The notes under the pieces are model-generated. The model made no database searches and was not told where the DNA came from. It saw only the letters and a program-made list of their open reading frames with translations. The translations under genes were made by a program, and so were the position numbers. Positions 61,773 through 64,000 of a stretch of DNA of 64,000 nt are shown in pieces; positions within the stretch are counted from its first letter, which is position 1, and each line of letters opens with the position of its first letter. The stretch is from Papio anubis (taxonomy: Eukaryota > Chordata > Mammalia > Primates > Cercopithecidae), in the NCBI RefSeq assembly GCF_008728515.1, contig NC_044981.1, positions 7,076,895-7,140,894 on the forward strand. The letters run 5' to 3'.

Positions 61773-62337
61773 ACTACACATGCAAGATGTCAGATGAGAA
61801 ATAGGTTTATATTTACCTTCCTGTGATGTGGAGTTGGTGCTTGAAGATAAATGTGCTGTTTGTAGTTTCTTAAATAGCCCAAACCCCTGGGTGCAAAAAG
61901 GCAGGATTCTTTTTACCCATAAGCATCTTTGGCAGGCAATAGACTTCCCTCACTGTCCCCGCCTGCAGGGAGGAGAATGTACCCCACTGCACCTGAGCTC
62001 CTGGTCCCTCAGCCAAGACCTCAGGGGCCCCCAGCCAGCCTGCTGCTGGGGACCCCTGTGCTTGCGGCAGTGTGTGGAGCCTCTTGCCTTCCCCTGGGGA
62101 GGCACCCCTGTACCCCAGCTGCTTTCCCCTGCCTTTTTCTGGCCCCAGTGCCCCTCCTTTACATAGACTTGTTCGCACAGAAACATGCACACCCCCTTTT
62201 CTCCACTGCTTCACCAGTTTCTGAAATCCAACCTCCCAGACTTCAAAGGAAGATAGATATTCTTGAGATAATGAAAAGTGATATCTTCGCATATGAAAGG
62301 AAAAAAGGTTGAGGTATATATGATTTTTAACTGTATT

Positions 62338-62448
62338 AGGGATGTATGAACCAGTTTAAAAATGAGGTTTTATTTACTGTAGAGATGAATGCAAATCAGA
62401 ACCAATGATTCCTTGGTCTACTTAGTTAAAACCAGTTCATACATCCCT
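62338..62448 (+). repeat. Foldback in RREB1 3' UTR, 14-bp terminal stem
   Basis: The arms agggatgtatgaac (62338-62351) and gttcatacatccct (62435-62448) are exact reverse complements. Four further pairs form after a two-base internal loop. The enclosed loop is about 70 nt. Confidence 0.7.
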
Positions 62449-63223
62449 TAGGTTTCTTTTTTTATTATTACAGTTGTTATTGTTATTTTTGTTGTTATTA
62501 TTTGGGGTTTCTTGTGTTTTTTCTCTGCGACTCTCCACACTAAACTCGCAATATTGTGGGGAGAAGCTGTGAGTAAACTCTACGCTGCGGTGAGATGTAG
62601 CAGTAATCAGCTCCCAGCGACGTGAGTAGCCGGGGCTGCCGCTCGCAATAATCACTATTGATTTAAAGCTTTACTTAGCCTTGATCTGTACCCTCGTAGT
62701 CAATAAGGTCTTGCCACATTTTATTAGTGAGGTGGAGAAACGTATTATTTGTTTGTTGTTTTTGCCCTTCCCCCACCCCCCAATATTAAACTGTGAAATT
62801 TGTGATTTGTTTAAACTCTGGGTGAATCATAGCTTAGTTTGCATGTCCAGCTAATTTGTTTCTATACATTTTGTTTGATTCTCTTTCTCCTTCTCTCAGG
62901 GCTTTTACAAAAATATATATATATATGGATCTTCTGAAAAGTTTTTTGAGGTGCAAGTTTTTTCTTTTTTTTTTTTTTTCCTCATTGATTAATGGACATG
63001 ATGCTGAGATTCAATCACTACATGAAACACCTGGCTGTGAAAACAGAACAACCCAGAGGGCTGTTTTCCAAGCAGCGCTGGGGAAGCTACAGAACAGCCG
63101 GATGCCAGTTTCGGGAGGATTCACCGTACGTTCTGACCCTCTGTTCGTCTCTTTCCTCTCCTCTTTCTTCAAGAAGGAAATTGATCCTAGTGATTTCAGC
63201 CCATGCATTAAACAGGAAACAAT

Positions 63224-63229
63224 AATAAA
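63224..63229 (+). terminator. Alternative poly(A) signal AATAAA
   Basis: A canonical hexamer sits inside acaataataaatttgtag, about 200 nt upstream of the distal one. Downstream sequence is T-rich but not clearly GU-rich. It could give a slightly shorter UTR; use is unproven. Confidence 0.4.
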
Positions 63230-63421
63230 TTTGTAGAATGCATATTTTTCTAAAGGGAACTTAAAAACTGCTGCTACATGTTATGTACAAAACTGGTTTA
63301 TGCCACATGAACAGAATCACAAGTTTGGTTTTGGTACTTTTTGTTCCTCTTTGTATTCAGTTGTATAGAACTTCCAAATTCAGAATGAGAAGAAAGCTGT
63401 TCTGTATCAAACCATCTAAGC

Positions 63422-63427
63422 AATAAA
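63422..63427 (+). terminator. Distal poly(A) signal AATAAA
   Basis: This is a canonical hexamer in caataaatgttatatttta. A GU-rich stretch (ctgtgatttgttgtgatc) lies about 40-55 nt downstream at roughly 63470-63487, as expected for a cleavage-stimulation element. Sequence beyond it turns into an Alu by 63610. It is the most 3' strong signal and is taken as the main end of RREB1. Cleavage is inferred near 63440-63450. Confidence 0.75.
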
Positions 63428-63445
63428 TGTTATATTTTAAAAGCG

Positions 63446-64000
63446 GCAGATTGCCGGTCACGTGGCCGTCCTGTGATTTGTTGTGATCCCATCCCCAAAC
63501 CCACAGCCCACTTGGGGCAGCCCCCAGGTGTGCGGTACCGTTGGAGGGAATCACAGGTGCCCAGGAAAGCTCTTGTCATCCAGGCAGCATTTTTCTTCGC
63601 TCTGGAGGCTGGGGCCGTGACTCTTGCCTATAATCCCAGCACTTTGGGAAGCCAAGGCGGAAGAATCACTTGAAACCGGAAGTTCAAGACCAGCCTGGGC
63701 AAAATAGTGAGACCCATATTTCTACAAAAAAATAAGTTCAAGAACTATCTGGGCATGGTGGTACACGCCTGTAGTCCCAGCTATTTGGGTGTTTGAGGTA
63801 GGAGGATGGCTTGAGCCCAGGAGTTTGAGGTTGCAGTGAGCTATGATCGTGCCTCTGCACTCCAGCCTGGGGGACACAGCAAGACCCTGCTGTATAGAAA
63901 AGCACTCGGCCGCACTTGTGAGAGCTACTTTGAGAGCATGTGGAAAGTTAAGTGGGTGGCCACTGTCAGAGCTTCAGAGTGGAGACCTTGGTGTTGGGTG
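63446..64000. other. 3' flank of RREB1
   Basis: Apart from the Alu (63610-63905) this is short unique sequence. No gene is seen. Confidence 0.7.
63610..63905 (+). mobile_element. Alu downstream of RREB1
   Basis: ggctggggccgtgactcttg to ccagcctgggggacacagca. It lies beyond the last poly(A) signal. Confidence 0.92.

Larger units (their letters stand above)
1..63445 (+). other. RREB1: RREB1 gene, 3' part: eight coding exons, introns and 3' UTR
   Basis: The joined exons translate to a C2H2 zinc-finger protein that I recognise as ras-responsive element-binding protein 1. RREB1 is a nuclear DNA-binding factor acting downstream of Ras/MAPK signalling and also in TGF-beta/SMAD programmes (known for the family). 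Every exon has a GT donor and AG acceptor, and phases join without a break from 938 to the TGA at 60465-60467. The promoter, 5' UTR and the first coding residues (about 87 by memory of the human protein) are upstream of the window. The right end is set by the distal AATAAA at 63422. No disabling mutation is visible in any exon, so this is the functional locus and not a pseudogene. Confidence 0.97.
60468..63445 (+). other. RREB1: RREB1 3' UTR, about 3.0 kb
   Basis: From the stop codon to the expected cleavage zone after AATAAA at 63422. It is unique sequence without a recognisable Alu. It contains an (AG)14 microsatellite at 60555-60582, an (ATT)n tract around 61291-61312, a foldback at 62338-62448, T-rich runs around 62458-62510 and 62957-62980, and a short (TA)n near 62912-62926. 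Three AATAAA hexamers (61767, 63224, 63422) could give alternative 3' ends. Small open frames here look like chance. Confidence 0.8.

Noticed and set aside
1..64000. tRNA, rRNA, snRNA or CRISPR features
   Set aside because: No tRNA A/B box pairs outside Alu-type sequence, no rRNA-like sequence and no regularly spaced repeat array were seen.

Overview
This is vertebrate, almost certainly primate, nuclear DNA. It is dense in Alu elements in both orientations, with older L1, MIR, L2 and DNA-transposon fragments, and holds one intron-rich gene on the + strand. The gene is RREB1 (ras-responsive element-binding protein 1), a very large C2H2 zinc-finger transcription factor. Eight coding exons join in frame: 938-1101, 22764-22908, 23510-23646, 37999-38188, 40503-43413, 51949-52113, 57913-58710 and 60010-60467. 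All have GT/AG borders. They give 4968 nt, or 1655 codons plus stop. The start codon and first coding exon(s) lie upstream: exon 938-1101 opens on the last zinc-binding histidine of a finger whose other ligands are outside the window. Adding the 87 N-terminal residues I recall for human RREB1 gives 1742 aa, the length I recall for the longest human isoform.

Species: the protein is near-identical to my memory of human RREB1 but carries scattered substitutions. A young AluY at 6849-7152 with an intact 13-nt target-site duplication has bases I associate with the Old World monkey AluYR lineage. I infer a cercopithecoid monkey such as a macaque, baboon or guenon; this is inference, not proof.

Layout: 1-22763 is intron around one small exon (an Alu at the left edge, an antisense L1 block at about 2990-5160, a Tigger/MER44-like element at 5283-5652, several MIRs). 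22764-23646 holds two small exons split by a 601-nt intron. 23647-37998 is a 14-kb intron. 37999-43413 holds exon 4 and the giant 2.9-kb exon 5, which encodes most of the protein. 43414-51948 is an 8.5-kb intron containing a decayed 122-bp copy of part of exon 5. 51949-60467 carries the last three exons, two of which (165 and 798 nt) are phase-symmetric cassettes. The 3' UTR runs to about 63445 (AATAAA at 63422), followed by an Alu-bearing flank.

The exons encode 15 complete C2H2 fingers plus the end of an earlier one, three candidate SUMO sites, CtBP-type PxDLS motifs and several basic patches. This suits a DNA-binding regulator with corepressor docking. I found no second protein-coding gene, tRNA, rRNA or CRISPR. 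The most unusual items are the intronic duplicate of the SUMO/PIDLS segment, a perfect 17-bp hairpin just upstream of the last exon, a foldback in the 3' UTR, a weak donor followed by a G-quadruplex-capable tract in the short intron, and a long open frame past the exon 5 donor.
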